DNA from: Pyrinomonadaceae bacterium
Lineage (GTDB): Bacteria; Acidobacteriota; Blastocatellia; Pyrinomonadales; Pyrinomonadaceae
Direction of reading: 5' to 3'
NCBI GenBank assembly: GCA_014380365.1
Contig: JACMJZ010000031.1
Span: 1-64,000 of the forward strand
Length of the DNA stretch: 64,000 nt
The notes beneath the pieces are model-generated. The model was given only the letters and a program-made list of their open reading frames with translations, had not been told where the DNA came from and made no database searches. This document shows, piece after piece, positions 9,055 through 18,413 of the stretch (position 1 is its first letter; each line of letters starts with the position of its first letter). Both the position numbers and the translations under genes were made by a program.

Positions 9055-9600
9055 TTATTTCTTTTCGCCCGGCGGCCAACGCTCCATCTTGTAAATGCGT
9101 TGACCGGCAGGCGCTTTGTCCGTCGCCGGCCAAGTGAGAGTGGCTTTCCATGAGTTCTCCAACTCGCGCTCGAAACGGAATGTGTTTCGCGACTTCACCA
9201 CCGGCTCAAACGTAACTGAGTTGGCGTCTATGGTCGAGGCAGCCGAACGCCTGCCATCCGCGTCGGTGCTGCCAAACTCGCCATCCTTAAGTTCAAACCG
9301 ACTTACGTCGGTCGCTTTATCAAACTTGTCGTCGCCGAAGCTTTCCACCGCGAGCGTAGTCTCGTTCTCAAACTTGTAGCGCTCGTAAAAAGACTTGTCG
9401 ATATCGCCGGTGCCGCGCCATGAACCTTCGATCCAACGTAGCTTCGCGAGATCCGCAGGCGTGATGTTTTTCAGTATTGGTTTCGTCAGCGAGGCGTTTT
9501 GGGCCGGCGCAACGGTTGGGTTTCGCGCACAGCCCGCACTCATGACCAAGCTCGCTGCGAACATGACAACGACAAGTTGGATTCGAGATTTGGATTTCAT
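9055..9600 (-). CDS. Small lipoprotein, DUF6265-like
   Basis: A 181-residue protein with a lipoprotein signal ending MSAGC, cysteine at residue 24. The mature part contains LRWIEGSWRGTG, the kind of opening seen in lipocalin-like DUF6265 or heme-nitrobindin-like beta-barrels. It continues as alternating strands (RYKFENETTLAVESFGD, FRFERELENSWKATLTW). Likely anchored in the outer or inner membrane, facing the periplasm. The biochemical role is unknown and the DUF assignment is from memory of the motif. The start ATG at 9600 is preceded by a weak ribosome site. Confidence 0.75.
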   Translation of the reverse strand: MKSKSRIQLVVVMFAASLVMSAGCARNPTVAPAQNASLTKPILKNITPADLAKLRWIEGSWRGTGDIDKSFYERYKFENETTLAVESFGDDKFDKATDVSRFELKDGEFGSTDADGRRSAASTIDANSVTFEPVVKSRNTFRFERELENSWKATLTWPATDKAPAGQRIYKMERWPPGEKK

Positions 9601-9654
9601 GCGGTCATGGTAAACCGTGGCAGGGGTTCTTGTCAGTACCGCTGCGGCACTGTC

Positions 9655-10248
9655 TCATCGGCACATCTGCCACGCCTTGATCGCATCGATCGAGGAGATG
9701 AGCATCACGATCTCCAGCAGCAGACTGTCTCTGATCCAAAGAATCAAGATCACCTCCACGACTAAGAAGACGATTATTGAGCGGCGCAGGCCCAGGCGTC
9801 GCGCGATCATGAAGCCAATCAGGCAGCAAAGAATGTCGCCGAAGGAATTAACGACAGTGTCGCCGTTGTAGCCCAGCGCGGCCGTCTCCGAGCGATAGCG
9901 ATTGATAATGAAGTTGGTGTTTTCGAAGACCTCCCACAAGGCTTCGACAGCGATGGCCACTACAAGTTGCCAGGCGGGTCGCAATCGCTTGAGGAAAAAC
10001 TTGACCAGCAAAGCTACTAACCAAAAAAACAGGAAGCCGTGAAGCACATGCGTGAAACTGTAGGGGTCCAGGAAGTGTTGTGAGTTGTCAGAGCTACAGA
10101 TGTTGCCTGACCAAAGTTGGAAGTTGCCGCAGGAACAAATCCATAAACGCCCCTCAATCCGAAGCAGGATTGCTGCCCCGACGAAGACCGCGGCGATCGC
10201 GGCCCATGACCATAGTTTTCGTTTATCGAACCCCGGTTTTGTGGACAT
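9655..10248 (-). CDS. DUF2585-family membrane protein
   Basis: A 197-residue membrane protein starting at the ATG at 10248, not at the more upstream in-frame start that would overlap the acyl-CoA dehydrogenase gene. It has about four to five hydrophobic segments. The family signature is clear: SFTHVLHGFLFFWL, EALWEVFENTNFIINRYR and SFGDILCCLIGFMIARRL. Proteins of this DUF are widespread in proteobacteria and acidobacteria but have no assigned function. It begins four bases after the stop of the upstream dehydrogenase gene, so the two are probably co-transcribed. Confidence 0.85.
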   Translation of the reverse strand: MSTKPGFDKRKLWSWAAIAAVFVGAAILLRIEGRLWICSCGNFQLWSGNICSSDNSQHFLDPYSFTHVLHGFLFFWLVALLVKFFLKRLRPAWQLVVAIAVEALWEVFENTNFIINRYRSETAALGYNGDTVVNSFGDILCCLIGFMIARRLGLRRSIIVFLVVEVILILWIRDSLLLEIVMLISSIDAIKAWQMCR

Positions 10249-10252
10249 AAAG

Positions 10253-11929
10253 TTATTGATCGCCGAAGAGCGTGGAGGCGTCCTCCGAGTCGTAGTCACT
10301 GAGTAGATCGATCCCCGAGCCGGCAAACTGTCGTGCCGCCGCTGGGGCGCGGTGGTCAGCCTGATGGTCTTCTGCCCACTGGGCATGATGTATGAGCAGG
10401 GCTAATTCCATGATGCGGCCCAATGTCATAGCGAAGCGACGCGCCCCGGTTTCCAACGCCGGCTGACCCTCTTGCCGGGCGGTCGCGAGCCAGGTTTCCG
10501 CATGCAACAGCGCTGGTCCTGCAACTCGCGCGGCATCCGCGAGTTTTGGCGAGCGTACGCCGGAGAGGCATCGGTCTACTTCCGCGCGAAATACCTGCAT
10601 CCCCGCATCAACCGAACCCAGAGCGCGTAGAACATCCAGCGAGAGCACGTTTGTAGTCCCTTCCCAAATCGGCAGGACCTGGGCGTCGCGTAAGATCGTG
10701 GGGAGCCCTGTATCTTCCACGTAGCCCGCGCCGCCAAAGGCTTCAAGCACCTCGCTGGCAATCGCAACGGCCTGTTTACCCGTGATCAGTTTCATAACCG
10801 GAGTGAGCAAACGCAGCAAGAGCATTTCGGCGTCGCTAGCGTCGCTGGTTTCACTTCGTCCGGTTAGTTCAGCCACGCGAAAGGCGAAGTGAAAAGCAGC
10901 TTCCGTCTCAGCCTGGAGACCGGCGAGCGTGTCCAGGTGGAGAGGTTTTTCTGAAAGGGGCGCGCCGAAAGCTCTGCGCCTGCGCGCGTAGTCAGTCGCG
11001 AGAGCAACTCCGCGGCGCATCAGCGAAACGGCGCTGATACCATTCCACAAACGGGTAATGTTGAGCAGTGGGGCGATATTGCGCACGCCGTCCGTCGTCC
11101 CCATAACTAGTTGCGCGGGAGTTCCATTCAAAGTCAGTTCGGCTGTTGGAACTTTGCGTGTCCCGAGTTTGTCTTTGAGACGGTTGATTTCGATGTTGCG
11201 CAAACGACCGGATTGGTCGCGCAGCTCCAGGTAGAAGAGGGCCAGCCCGCGTCCGCCGGGAGGATTGCCTTCGGGTCGGGCGAGAGTCAAAGCGATCTGC
11301 GAAGTAATGGCTGAGGCGAACCACTTGCTCCCAAATAAGCGCCACGATCCATCAGTGTCCTGGCGTGCAACTGTCTCGGACAAACCCACGTCGGAGCCGC
11401 CTGTGATTTCAGTCATCCATTGGCCGCTGGTCCAAAACTCAGCCGGGTCGCGAGTCGTGAGATGCGGCACCGCGCGATCGATGAGCGCTTGATTACCGGA
11501 GTTCAGCAAGGTTCGGGCTGCTCCGTCTGTCATCGCGAGCGGACAGCTATAGATGTCGGTTGATGGAGTGAAGAGATAGGCGAGCGCGCACTGATGCACA
11601 CGGGAAAACCTTCCATGTCTTTGTTCGTAAGCTGTGGCAACGACGCCGTGCTCGGCGGCGACGCGCTCCGCAGCACGCCAGAGAGGCGTCACCTCGATTC
11701 TGTCAATGCGATATCCCCAAGGGTCCCATTGCGTGAGCGTTGGCTCATTCAGCCGGTCCGCCAACTGCATCTGGTAGAGCTCGCCGCCGGCCAGCCGGCC
11801 CAGTTCTGCGAGCGCTGGTTCTACTTCGCGAAGCATCTCTGGTGGAAGTGTCCGCGTTAAATATGAGCGGAGGACGCGGTCATCTTCATATTGATTACCG
11901 AGAACCGGCGGCTGTTGTTGGAAAGGCAT
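10253..11929 (-). CDS. AidB-like acyl-CoA dehydrogenase family protein
   Basis: A 558-residue flavoprotein of the acyl-CoA dehydrogenase superfamily. The long N-terminal part and the order of motifs match AidB-type members better than short-chain dehydrogenases: WDPWGYRIDRIEVTPLWR, MTEITGGSDVG, GSKWFASA, LKDKLGTRKVPTAEL, EAFGGAGYVEDTGL and LPIWEGTTNVLSLDVLRAL. AidB binds DNA and FAD in the E. coli alkylation response. Whether this protein acts on an acyl-CoA or in DNA protection cannot be read from the sequence. It is followed by the DUF2585 gene four bases downstream. Confidence 0.9.
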   Translation of the reverse strand: MPFQQQPPVLGNQYEDDRVLRSYLTRTLPPEMLREVEPALAELGRLAGGELYQMQLADRLNEPTLTQWDPWGYRIDRIEVTPLWRAAERVAAEHGVVATAYEQRHGRFSRVHQCALAYLFTPSTDIYSCPLAMTDGAARTLLNSGNQALIDRAVPHLTTRDPAEFWTSGQWMTEITGGSDVGLSETVARQDTDGSWRLFGSKWFASAITSQIALTLARPEGNPPGGRGLALFYLELRDQSGRLRNIEINRLKDKLGTRKVPTAELTLNGTPAQLVMGTTDGVRNIAPLLNITRLWNGISAVSLMRRGVALATDYARRRRAFGAPLSEKPLHLDTLAGLQAETEAAFHFAFRVAELTGRSETSDASDAEMLLLRLLTPVMKLITGKQAVAIASEVLEAFGGAGYVEDTGLPTILRDAQVLPIWEGTTNVLSLDVLRALGSVDAGMQVFRAEVDRCLSGVRSPKLADAARVAGPALLHAETWLATARQEGQPALETGARRFAMTLGRIMELALLIHHAQWAEDHQADHRAPAAARQFAGSGIDLLSDYDSEDASTLFGDQ

Positions 11930-11947
11930 GCTGTTTCTCGTGACGGG

Positions 11948-11990
11948 CAGTGGTCAGCCTTCAGTGGGCGATTAGCGATCAGCTATTGCC
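11948..11990. repeat. Degenerate 7-bp tandem repeat
   Basis: The run divides into heptamers cagtggt, cagcctt, cagtggg, cgattag, cgatcag, each a variant of the same 7-base unit. It sits in the gap between the acyl-CoA dehydrogenase start and the FMN-binding protein stop. It belongs with similar heptameric runs elsewhere in this window. Confidence 0.6.
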
Positions 11991-12629
11991 AAACTGTAGA
12001 ACCGACGACGAAACCTCGGTCCCCTCAGGCAAACGCGGATCGGGAACCGGCGTGCCGGCGACAAGACGCAGCGGCAGCACGCCAGCCCAGACTGGGAGCG
12101 CGTAGTCTTCCTCATCGTCGATTGGAGGGCCAGTGCGCACTTTCGCCGAAGCCTCGTCGAGCGGCAGGCTCAGAACCGCGGTGGCCTTGAGTTCTTGATC
12201 CGTCGGCTGGCGCGCTTCGTCCCAACGCCCGGGAATTACATGTTCAGAAAAAGCGCGCAACGCCGCGAGCTTCGATTCCCTATCGTCAACCATCGAAGCC
12301 CGCCCGAAGACCACAACTGAACGATAATTCAATGAGTGGTGAAAAGCGGAACGTGCCAGCACCAGGCCGTCAAGCAATGTCACCGTCACACAGACATCAA
12401 TACCTCCCGCGAGCGTGCGCAGCATGCGGCTGATCTGCGAGCCGTGAATGTACAAACGTTCGTCGACGCGCCCGAAGCCGGTGGGGATTACAAAGGGCTG
12501 TCCTCCAACCGTGAAGCCGACGTGGCAAACGAAGGCTTCATCCAGGATCGGGTAAACGATGTCTCGTTCGTAGACGCCGCGTTTGGGAAGGCGCTTGAGT
12601 GTGGTGCGATCGGTTTTCGGGAAGTCCAT
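11979..12629 (-). CDS. Pyridoxamine 5'-phosphate oxidase-family FMN-binding protein
   Basis: A 216-residue cytoplasmic protein with the split-barrel FMN-binding fold of the Pyridox_ox_2 type. It opens with LPKRGVYERDIVYPILDEAFVC-like sequence, then HVGFTVGGQPFVIPTGFGR and RLYIHGSQISRM, followed by VLARSAFHHSLNYRSVVVFG. Members of this family are usually flavin-dependent reductases or unknown. It lacks features specific for the true PdxH oxidase, so no gene symbol is given. The ATG at 12629 is clear. The reading frame ends within the heptamer repeat region in front of the acyl-CoA dehydrogenase gene. Confidence 0.85.
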   Translation of the reverse strand: MDFPKTDRTTLKRLPKRGVYERDIVYPILDEAFVCHVGFTVGGQPFVIPTGFGRVDERLYIHGSQISRMLRTLAGGIDVCVTVTLLDGLVLARSAFHHSLNYRSVVVFGRASMVDDRESKLAALRAFSEHVIPGRWDEARQPTDQELKATAVLSLPLDEASAKVRTGPPIDDEEDYALPVWAGVLPLRLVAGTPVPDPRLPEGTEVSSSVLQFGNS

Positions 12630-12670
12630 TGGTGAATCGTAAATGGTAAGTTGTGAATCGTAAAGAAGTG
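12630..12670. repeat. Degenerate 7-bp tandem repeat (tcgtaaa type)
   Basis: Heptamers tggtgaa, tcgtaaa, tggtaag, ttgtgaa, tcgtaaa in series directly upstream of the FMN-binding protein start. The same words recur at 38229-38263 and around 41755. Confidence 0.7.
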
Positions 12671-12714
12671 GCTACGGTTCCCCGGGCCGGCATGGGCGCA
12701 ACCAAAGGCGAAGC

Positions 12715-12780
12715 GATCCACGAAATTCCACGAAGAGGACACCAAGCGCAATTCGTGTTGGTTCGCGTGTTTCGTGGATC
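12715..12780. repeat. Inverted repeat of ccacgaa/ttcgtgg type
   Basis: Outer arms gatccacgaaa and tttcgtggatc are perfect inverted copies; the inside holds further ccacgaa and ttcgtg words. A related half-element with ttcgtgtcggttcgtgtgtt occurs at about 48519-48549. It lies in the divergent gap between the FMN-binding protein and the TlpA-like gene. Confidence 0.65.
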
Positions 12781-12894
12781 GTTGATACTTTGAAAGCATT
12801 GCTCACCAGACCGACAATTAGCCGCCGGTTCTGCGGAGTATCGGCGTGCGTGTAGAATGGTCCTCTCTTGAGTGTTTCACCGCATCACTTGTCT

Positions 12895-13488
12895 ATGAGT
12901 TCAATCCCGGCGGCGAAGCTTCGCTGGTTTGCGGTTGGCTTTCTGCTCGCCGTGTCCGTTGCCTCTATTGTCGCGTGCGGTCCTAAATCATCGGACACGG
13001 ATCCAACGCCGGTATTGTCAGGTCCACCGAACACAACTTTTCCGATGCCTCCGCTCAAGGCAGATTCCGAAATGGGCTGGGCGCTTGCTAATGGTGAACG
13101 CGCAAAACTTTCTGATTACCGCGGTAAGGTGTTGGTGCTCGACTTTTACGCGACATGGTGTGCGCCATGCCGCGCGAGCATTCCCCAACTGATTGCTCTT
13201 CAGCAGCAATTTGGGCCGGCAGGATTGGAACTGATTGGATTAAATGTTGGTGGGCCGGACGATCGAATCAAGGTGGCCGCCTTCGCTCGTGAACTCAATA
13301 TCCCATACCCGCTTGGTTTCCCAGATAAGGCCCTGACGGATCTCTTTCTTTCAGACGATCAGACGATTCCGCAGACCTTCGTGTTTGGACGAGACGGCCA
13401 ACTCGCAAAGAGGTTTATTGGCTATGAGGCATCCACCGGAGTTGAGCTGGACAAAGTGATTACCGAAGCGGTAAACCGTAAACAGTAA
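12895..13488 (+). CDS. TlpA-like thioredoxin-fold lipoprotein
   Basis: A 197-residue protein taken from the ATG at 12895, preferred over a TTG nine codons upstream. The N-terminus is a lipoprotein signal with cysteine at residue 28 (SIVAC). The mature part is a TlpA/ResA-type thioredoxin domain: NGERAKLSDYRGKVLVLDFY, active site WCAPC (Cys89 and Cys92), and the cis-proline segment QTIPQTFVF. It should reduce disulfides in periplasmic partners, for instance during cytochrome c maturation. It is the first gene of a plus-strand pair with pyruvate kinase, but the gap of about 200 bases argues for separate transcription. Confidence 0.92.
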   Translation: MSSIPAAKLRWFAVGFLLAVSVASIVACGPKSSDTDPTPVLSGPPNTTFPMPPLKADSEMGWALANGERAKLSDYRGKVLVLDFYATWCAPCRASIPQLIALQQQFGPAGLELIGLNVGGPDDRIKVAAFARELNIPYPLGFPDKALTDLFLSDDQTIPQTFVFGRDGQLAKRFIGYEASTGVELDKVITEAVNRKQ

Positions 13489-13696
13489 CGAGCAGCCGCT
13501 CCCAACTGCAAATGAAGCCCTCCCTGACGGTCAGCCCAGTGCTCCGGCTCGCGACCCGACCGGTAGCCAACATACACTTAGCCCCAGTAGCTGAATTCCC
13601 CGCGACTCTGGTTTTTGGAATTGTGATGTTATGTTGGTTTGTATTTGGCAACATTTTTTTGATTTCAAAGAGTAAGGCGGAGCGATTCTAAGTTCG

Positions 13697-15145
13697 ATGA
13701 GAAAAGCGAAAATTCTGGCGACACTGGGACCTGCCTCGCGCGACCCGGCAGTTATTGAAAGTCTGCTGCATGCGGGCGCAAACGGCGTTCGCATAAACAT
13801 GTCTCACGGCACCCGCGAGGAAAAAACCGAGGACATTGCGCGTGCGCGGGCCGCTGCCAGAAACTTGAACCGCCCTTTGGCCGTGCTGGTTGATCTTTCG
13901 GGGCCAAAGATTCGCACGCGCCAACTCCGGGATGGTCAACCGGTAGTGTTACATGCCGACGACACTTTTACACTTACCACCCGCGATATCGTCGGCGACG
14001 ACAAACAGGTTGCCACGAACTATCCTGATCTTGCTCACGTTGTTGAGCCCGGCGCCAGGCTCTTGCTTGATGACGGTGCAATCGCGCTGGTAGTGGAGAG
14101 CACCACGAAGACCGACGTCGTGTGTCGCGTGATTAATGGCGGCGTGCTGGGTGAACGTAAAGGCATCAACCTTCCCGGCGTTTCTCTTCCCATCGACTCG
14201 CTGACCGAGAAAGATATCGCCGATCTCAACTGGGCGGTCGGGCAAGACGTTGATTACATCGCCCTCTCTTTTGTCCGTCGAGCTGAAGACTGCGCCCGCG
14301 CCAAGGCGTTGATTAGGGAGGCGGGTGGACGCGCGCCGCTGGTGGCAAAGATTGAGAAGGCCGAAGCAATCGATCATCTTGACGAGATCATCGCGACTGC
14401 CGATGCAGTGATGGTGGCGCGTGGTGATCTGGGAGTGGAAACGAGCGTCGAGCTGGTTCCTGTTTACCAGAAGCGGATTATCGCCAGGGCCGTCGAGGCC
14501 GGAAAGATGGTGATTACCGCGACGCAGATGCTGCAGTCGATGGTGACGAATCCGCGGCCCACGCGCGCCGAAGCGTCCGACGTAGCCAACGCCGTCTGGG
14601 ATGGGACGGATGCACTGATGCTCTCCAATGAGACTGCCAGCGGCTCGTATCCGGTGGCGGCAGTGGAGACCATGTGCCGAATTATAGAATCGGCCGAGGC
14701 CGGTCGAGAGATTTCCACGGACAATTTTCTAAAGTGGGCTGGGAAACAGTCGGGCCGCGTCAGCCGCGCGCTTTGCGAAGCTGCCGCCTATGCTTCCGAA
14801 GAGATGGGAACGCGAGTAACCGCGGTTTTGACTGAATCAGGGTTGATGGCGCGCCGCCTTTCCGCATTGAGGCCTGGGCAAAGAATTGTGGCACTAACAA
14901 ATTCAGAGGAAGTGAGAAACGAACTCGCTTTGATCTGGGGAGTTGAGTCGCTCCTCACGCCCCACGCGGACACGACCGAGGAAATGCTCAAACAGGGAGA
15001 GAGAGTTTTGCTGGACAGCAAAGCAGTCGACAGAGGCGAAATGATTGTTGTTATGGCCGGCAGACTCTCTGGCCTGGGGCTATCAAGCTCCGTTACGCTG
15101 TTCACAGTCGGCGGAGATTTGCACGAAACCGCATCTGGCGCGTAG
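13697..15145 (+). CDS. pyk: Pyruvate kinase
   Basis: A 482-residue enzyme that converts phosphoenolpyruvate and ADP to pyruvate and ATP in glycolysis. Recognised by the N-terminal KILATLGPASRDP, the substrate-loop INMSHG, the metal and catalytic segment VAKIEKAEAIDHL, and the signature MVARGDLGVE. Further blocks are ATQMLQSMVTNPRPTRAE and ALMLSNETASG, followed by the C-terminal regulatory domain. Length and motif order match the family. The start ATG at 13697 was chosen because it directly precedes the conserved first strand. The opposite-strand radical SAM gene ends about 30 bases beyond its stop. Confidence 0.97.
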   Translation: MRKAKILATLGPASRDPAVIESLLHAGANGVRINMSHGTREEKTEDIARARAAARNLNRPLAVLVDLSGPKIRTRQLRDGQPVVLHADDTFTLTTRDIVGDDKQVATNYPDLAHVVEPGARLLLDDGAIALVVESTTKTDVVCRVINGGVLGERKGINLPGVSLPIDSLTEKDIADLNWAVGQDVDYIALSFVRRAEDCARAKALIREAGGRAPLVAKIEKAEAIDHLDEIIATADAVMVARGDLGVETSVELVPVYQKRIIARAVEAGKMVITATQMLQSMVTNPRPTRAEASDVANAVWDGTDALMLSNETASGSYPVAAVETMCRIIESAEAGREISTDNFLKWAGKQSGRVSRALCEAAAYASEEMGTRVTAVLTESGLMARRLSALRPGQRIVALTNSEEVRNELALIWGVESLLTPHADTTEEMLKQGERVLLDSKAVDRGEMIVVMAGRLSGLGLSSSVTLFTVGGDLHETASGA

Positions 15146-15172
15146 GAATAGGTGGCTGCTTCTGGTTCGGTT

Positions 15173-16189
15173 TCACTCGGCGCGGAGCACTTCGTGGATG
15201 GTGTCTTGTAAAGAGGTTTGAGGTTTGGTAGCGCCCGGCGCCTGCTGGGGATCGCGCCAGTTGTCGAGGATGCCCACTTGATGTACGCACTGGAGCGTGC
15301 AAGTCGGAGCGCACCACTTCTCAGTTTTGTACTCACGATCAAAATCCGTCATCGTGTAATCCGCAAGCGGGGTGCCAGGATAACCCTTCTGCTGGGAACA
15401 CCAGTGGACCAAACCCTCCTCGCAAATGTAGAGGTAGCGAGCGCCGGCGCGGCAGCGCCACTCGTAAGGCTTGCCTTCGGCGATGCTGTCCTGAAACCAA
15501 TTGAGTCGTGCGTGGTCTTTGTTTCCCATCTTCTTTACTTGCTGGAAGATGTCTTTCTCTTTTGGGGTGAGCGGCTTCAAGGTTCCGTCGCCGTCGTGAA
15601 TAACGCCGACGGTGGTGGAGAATTTTAACTCGACCGCGCGACGCGCGACGGCGAGTGCATCATCCGGGTTCTTGATTCCCCCGCCGATAACGGAATTGAT
15701 GTTCACGTGAAAGTCGGCATGCTCCGCCAGGTAACGCAGCTTCTTATCAAGCACGCGCAAACTCTTACGCGAAATCTCGTCTGGCTCTACGTTGTCAATG
15801 CTGATCTGGAGAGCATCGAGGCCGGCGTTGTTCAGTCGCTTGATGCGGTCGGGAGTGAAGTAGTAACCGTTTGAGATCAGGCCGGCAATCATGCCGCGCA
15901 CGCGAATATGATGGATGATCTCGTCAATCTCCGGATGCATCATCGGCTCGCCGCCTGAAATGGTGACAATAGACGTGCCCAGATCTGCAAGCTTATCTAT
16001 CCGGCGTTTGATCTCTTCAACCGGCACGGGGGTCGACGTGTGGTCGTATTCATTACAGTAGCCGCAGGCAAGGTTGCAGCGGCGCATGGGAATCAGGTGT
16101 GCGAGCACGGGATGGCCGGTGGAAAGCAAAGCGCGGCTGATGAAGCCAGCCTGTCGAAGCTTAAACTTTATGAATTTGCTTTTCCGCAT
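15173..16189 (-). CDS. Radical SAM protein with C-terminal cysteine clusters
   Basis: A 338-residue radical SAM enzyme. The 4Fe-4S site is CNLACGYC (Cys38, Cys42, Cys45), followed by [12 protein letters not shown] and [12 protein letters not shown], typical of the barrel. The C-terminal part has extra cysteines ([27 protein letters not shown]) that could hold an auxiliary cluster as in SPASM/twitch enzymes. The N-terminus resembles HpnH-like and related enzymes, but I cannot name the substrate. No precursor peptide is obvious beside it. It lies convergent to pyruvate kinase and downstream of the LolA-like gene. Confidence 0.88.
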   Translation of the reverse strand: MRKSKFIKFKLRQAGFISRALLSTGHPVLAHLIPMRRCNLACGYCNEYDHTSTPVPVEEIKRRIDKLADLGTSIVTISGGEPMMHPEIDEIIHHIRVRGMIAGLISNGYYFTPDRIKRLNNAGLDALQISIDNVEPDEISRKSLRVLDKKLRYLAEHADFHVNINSVIGGGIKNPDDALAVARRAVELKFSTTVGVIHDGDGTLKPLTPKEKDIFQQVKKMGNKDHARLNWFQDSIAEGKPYEWRCRAGARYLYICEEGLVHWCSQQKGYPGTPLADYTMTDFDREYKTEKWCAPTCTLQCVHQVGILDNWRDPQQAPGATKPQTSLQDTIHEVLRAE

Positions 16190-16316
16190 GTTGCTGATGA
16201 AATTAGAGACGCTCGCCTCAGGATCCCAGAACTGTTCAGGCCAACTTTAAGTCGCAGGATAGGCGACTCCGGCTTACAAATGCAAATCGGTGCGTTTGGG
16301 CTGGGCGAAATGGAAA

Positions 16317-16346
16317 GGGGCCCTGGTCAAAAGAACCCAGAGCCCC
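16317..16346 (-). terminator. Possible terminator hairpin after the LolA-like gene
   Basis: On the minus strand a GC-rich stem (ggggctctggg pairing with ccagggcccc) closes a nine-base loop, followed by only three T. It lies between the LolA-like stop and the radical SAM start. The short T run makes it a weak candidate. Confidence 0.35.
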
Positions 16347-16373
16347 TCAGGCTTGGTTTTCCGTGGGCGCGTG

Positions 16374-17078
16374 TTAGCCCTTGATTATTTTCACGTTTGA
16401 ATCAAGTTTGATGTTGAACTCATCCGAGGACATCCTCGCATTCCGCTCAACGCGGCTCAAACGCATGGTTGTGGCGTCGCCGTTTTTCTCGACAACCTTT
16501 GTCTGCACCGGCATGCCGGCAGAGTCAACCCAGATTTCGGCGTACTTAAAGCTGGCGCCACCTTTGGGCACGAGTGTCAGATGAATCGTGCTGACGCCGC
16601 CCCACAGAGTTTCCTCGCGAACGTCCTGTACGGGCTGGAACTTCGCTTCGAGCTGCTGCCGCGAAAGATAGAGGTAATCCATCATTCCGCCAGTACTGCT
16701 CTTCACCTTGCTGGATTTCGAGCTACCCGTGTAAGCGACGTTGAGACGCGGCTTCAGCAGCGTGTATTTGCCGTTTGCGACCGCCAAAGTCTCTTTTTGT
16801 GGACTCTGCCAGTCGATTCGGATGGAAGCGTCGCGGCCGCTGGCTGGCATATATAAAATAACGCCCTGGTATTTGTCAGCATCGCGCAGTTGCGCGTTGT
16901 ATTTCTCCATGCTGAGGCTCGCTTTGAGCGACTTAAGCGACCGACGATTACCTTCCATCCGGTTCAAGACCGAACTCACCAGTCCTGCGCTCTGCGCTTT
17001 GGTGACATTAGGGGACGTAACCACTAGGGCACTCGCCAGCATTACCAATAAAAGACTTAGGGGGACCAATCTCTTCAT
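16374..17078 (-). CDS. LolA-like periplasmic lipoprotein carrier
   Basis: A 234-residue secreted protein with a signal peptide (core LSLLLVMLASALVV, cleavage after TKAQ). The mature part has the LolA open-barrel pattern: repeated NRMEGNRRSLKSLKASLSMEK, IRIDWQSPQKETLAV, KYTLLKPRLNVAYTG and FEIWVD-like strands. LolA family proteins carry outer-membrane lipoproteins across the periplasm. With the LolD-type ATPase and the lipoprotein upstream it forms a Lol-like neighbourhood (16374-19475). An alternative is a DUF1571/DUF2092-like relative of the same fold. It starts at ATG 17078. Confidence 0.8.
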   Translation of the reverse strand: MKRLVPLSLLLVMLASALVVTSPNVTKAQSAGLVSSVLNRMEGNRRSLKSLKASLSMEKYNAQLRDADKYQGVILYMPASGRDASIRIDWQSPQKETLAVANGKYTLLKPRLNVAYTGSSKSSKVKSSTGGMMDYLYLSRQQLEAKFQPVQDVREETLWGGVSTIHLTLVPKGGASFKYAEIWVDSAGMPVQTKVVEKNGDATTMRLSRVERNARMSSDEFNIKLDSNVKIIKG

Positions 17079-17161
17079 AACTACTCCTCTGACTGGGGGA
17101 AACTAAGCAAATCCTGCTCTATAAAGACAAGACGCAAAAACTTCGTAATTATAGGGGAAGC

Positions 17162-17494
17162 TCAACGTATGTCAACCTCGTAACCGCGTGTCTTGCCATC
17201 CTTGTCCGCAACTTTTCGAACGTTAACGACCTGTGCCTCCGGGCGTCCGGTCAAGTCGCGTACGACCCGCTCCAATCGCCCCTTATCCTCTACGTTATCA
17301 ACAAGTTCGGCATCAACCAGCAGTGTTGCTGGGGCTGGTCTTTGATGCGAAACCCGGCCACCTCGTTCGCTGTTTTCGAACCAGCTCTTGGGGGTTCCAA
17401 AGATGAAAATAAGAATAAGAACGCAAAGAATGTCCCACTGCCAAGTGTTTCTGGCGTAATTCCAAAAAAAGAGCTTTCGCAATATGGCTAACAA
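17162..17494 (-). CDS. Small single-pass membrane protein
   Basis: A 110-residue protein with one strong hydrophobic segment near the N-terminus (WDILCVLILIFIFG) followed by a soluble basic/acidic domain (ELVDNVEDKGRLERVVRDL, ending GYEVDIR). I do not recognise a family. The soluble part looks like a compact alpha/beta domain of about 55 residues. It sits between the LolD-type ATPase and the LolA-like gene on the same strand, so a role in that envelope set is possible but unproven. Confidence 0.65.
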   Translation of the reverse strand: MLAILRKLFFWNYARNTWQWDILCVLILIFIFGTPKSWFENSERGGRVSHQRPAPATLLVDAELVDNVEDKGRLERVVRDLTGRPEAQVVNVRKVADKDGKTRGYEVDIR

Positions 17495-17605
17495 AGGTTT
17501 TCTCAGCCTTCAAGGGATAACGTGGCAAGAACCTCGCCAAACAGCACGCCAATGGAACACTTTCGTTCCCGCGCAAAACACCTTGTATTCTAACAGGTTA
17601 GCTAT

Positions 17606-18298
17606 TTAGAGTTGAATGCCTGCGGCAGGCTCGACGATGTGACCGTCGCGCATTTGTACTATTCGTCGGCACATTGCTGCGGCTTCCGGGTTATGAGTGA
17701 TCATCACGATGGTCTGATTAAACTGGTAATTCAATTCCTGAAACATATTCAGCACCAGGGCTGAATTCTCCGAATCAAGATTGCCGGTTGGCTCATCTGC
17801 GAGGACGATTGCCGGCCTGGTTACCACTGCCCGCGCCAAAGCCACGCGTTGCTGTTCGCCGCCCGATAGCTCAAGCGGTTTATGCTGCAGTTTATCTTCG
17901 AGCCCCAGCAGTCGCAGCACTTCGCGGCGTCGCTCGGGATCGTCCCCGCCGTTGCCGTGAATGCGTTCGGCCAGGCGTAGATTACCTTCCGCTGTCAGGG
18001 TAGGAAAGAGATTGAAGCGCTGAAAAATAAAACCGATCTTGCGGCGTCTGATGTCGGTTCGCTTGGCATCGGAGGCGGCGGTCAGATCCTCGCCATCGAT
18101 TACAATTCGCCCGCTGGTTGGAGTGAGCAGTCCACCCATCAGGTGAAGCATGGTCGACTTGCCGCACCCTGACGGTCCCATGATGGCGAGGAATTCACCT
18201 TCATGGACCTCCAGCGAAACTCCGCGCAGCGCGGGCACATCAACTTTGCCCACACGATACGTCTTTACGAGGTTTTCGGCTTGTAGGATCGTTCTCAT
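17606..18298 (-). CDS. LolD/MacB-type ABC transporter ATP-binding protein
   Basis: A 230-residue ABC ATPase with Walker [10 protein letters not shown], signature [14 protein letters not shown], Walker [13 protein letters not shown] and the H-loop MITHNP. The sequence [18 protein letters not shown] and the overall length place it in the group that includes LolD, MacB and FtsE. No permease is adjacent, which is unusual for this group. The neighbours are a LolA-like carrier and a lipoprotein with a LolA/LolB-like look, so lipoprotein release is a fair guess. It would work at the inner membrane with permeases encoded elsewhere. Confidence 0.9.
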   Translation of the reverse strand: MRTILQAENLVKTYRVGKVDVPALRGVSLEVHEGEFLAIMGPSGCGKSTMLHLMGGLLTPTSGRIVIDGEDLTAASDAKRTDIRRRKIGFIFQRFNLFPTLTAEGNLRLAERIHGNGGDDPERRREVLRLLGLEDKLQHKPLELSGGEQQRVALARAVVTRPAIVLADEPTGNLDSENSALVLNMFQELNYQFNQTIVMITHNPEAAAMCRRIVQMRDGHIVEPAAGIQL

Positions 18299-18413
18299 CA
18301 GCAGTCGAAGTCCGATTAGTTTAACTGGCGGCCGGGGCCCGCGAATTAGCGGTTAACTCGCGTCGGCCAGATGTTAATACAGGCAGGGTTTAATAGCTAA
18401 CAGGCGACAACTT

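Noticed and set aside
10253-11929. True DNA-repair AidB
   Set aside because: Motifs fit AidB-like acyl-CoA dehydrogenases, but no alkylation-response genes are near, so the name was not assigned.
15173-16189. Maturase for a local peptide
   Set aside because: No small peptide gene lies beside this radical SAM enzyme; neighbours are pyruvate kinase and a LolA-like gene.
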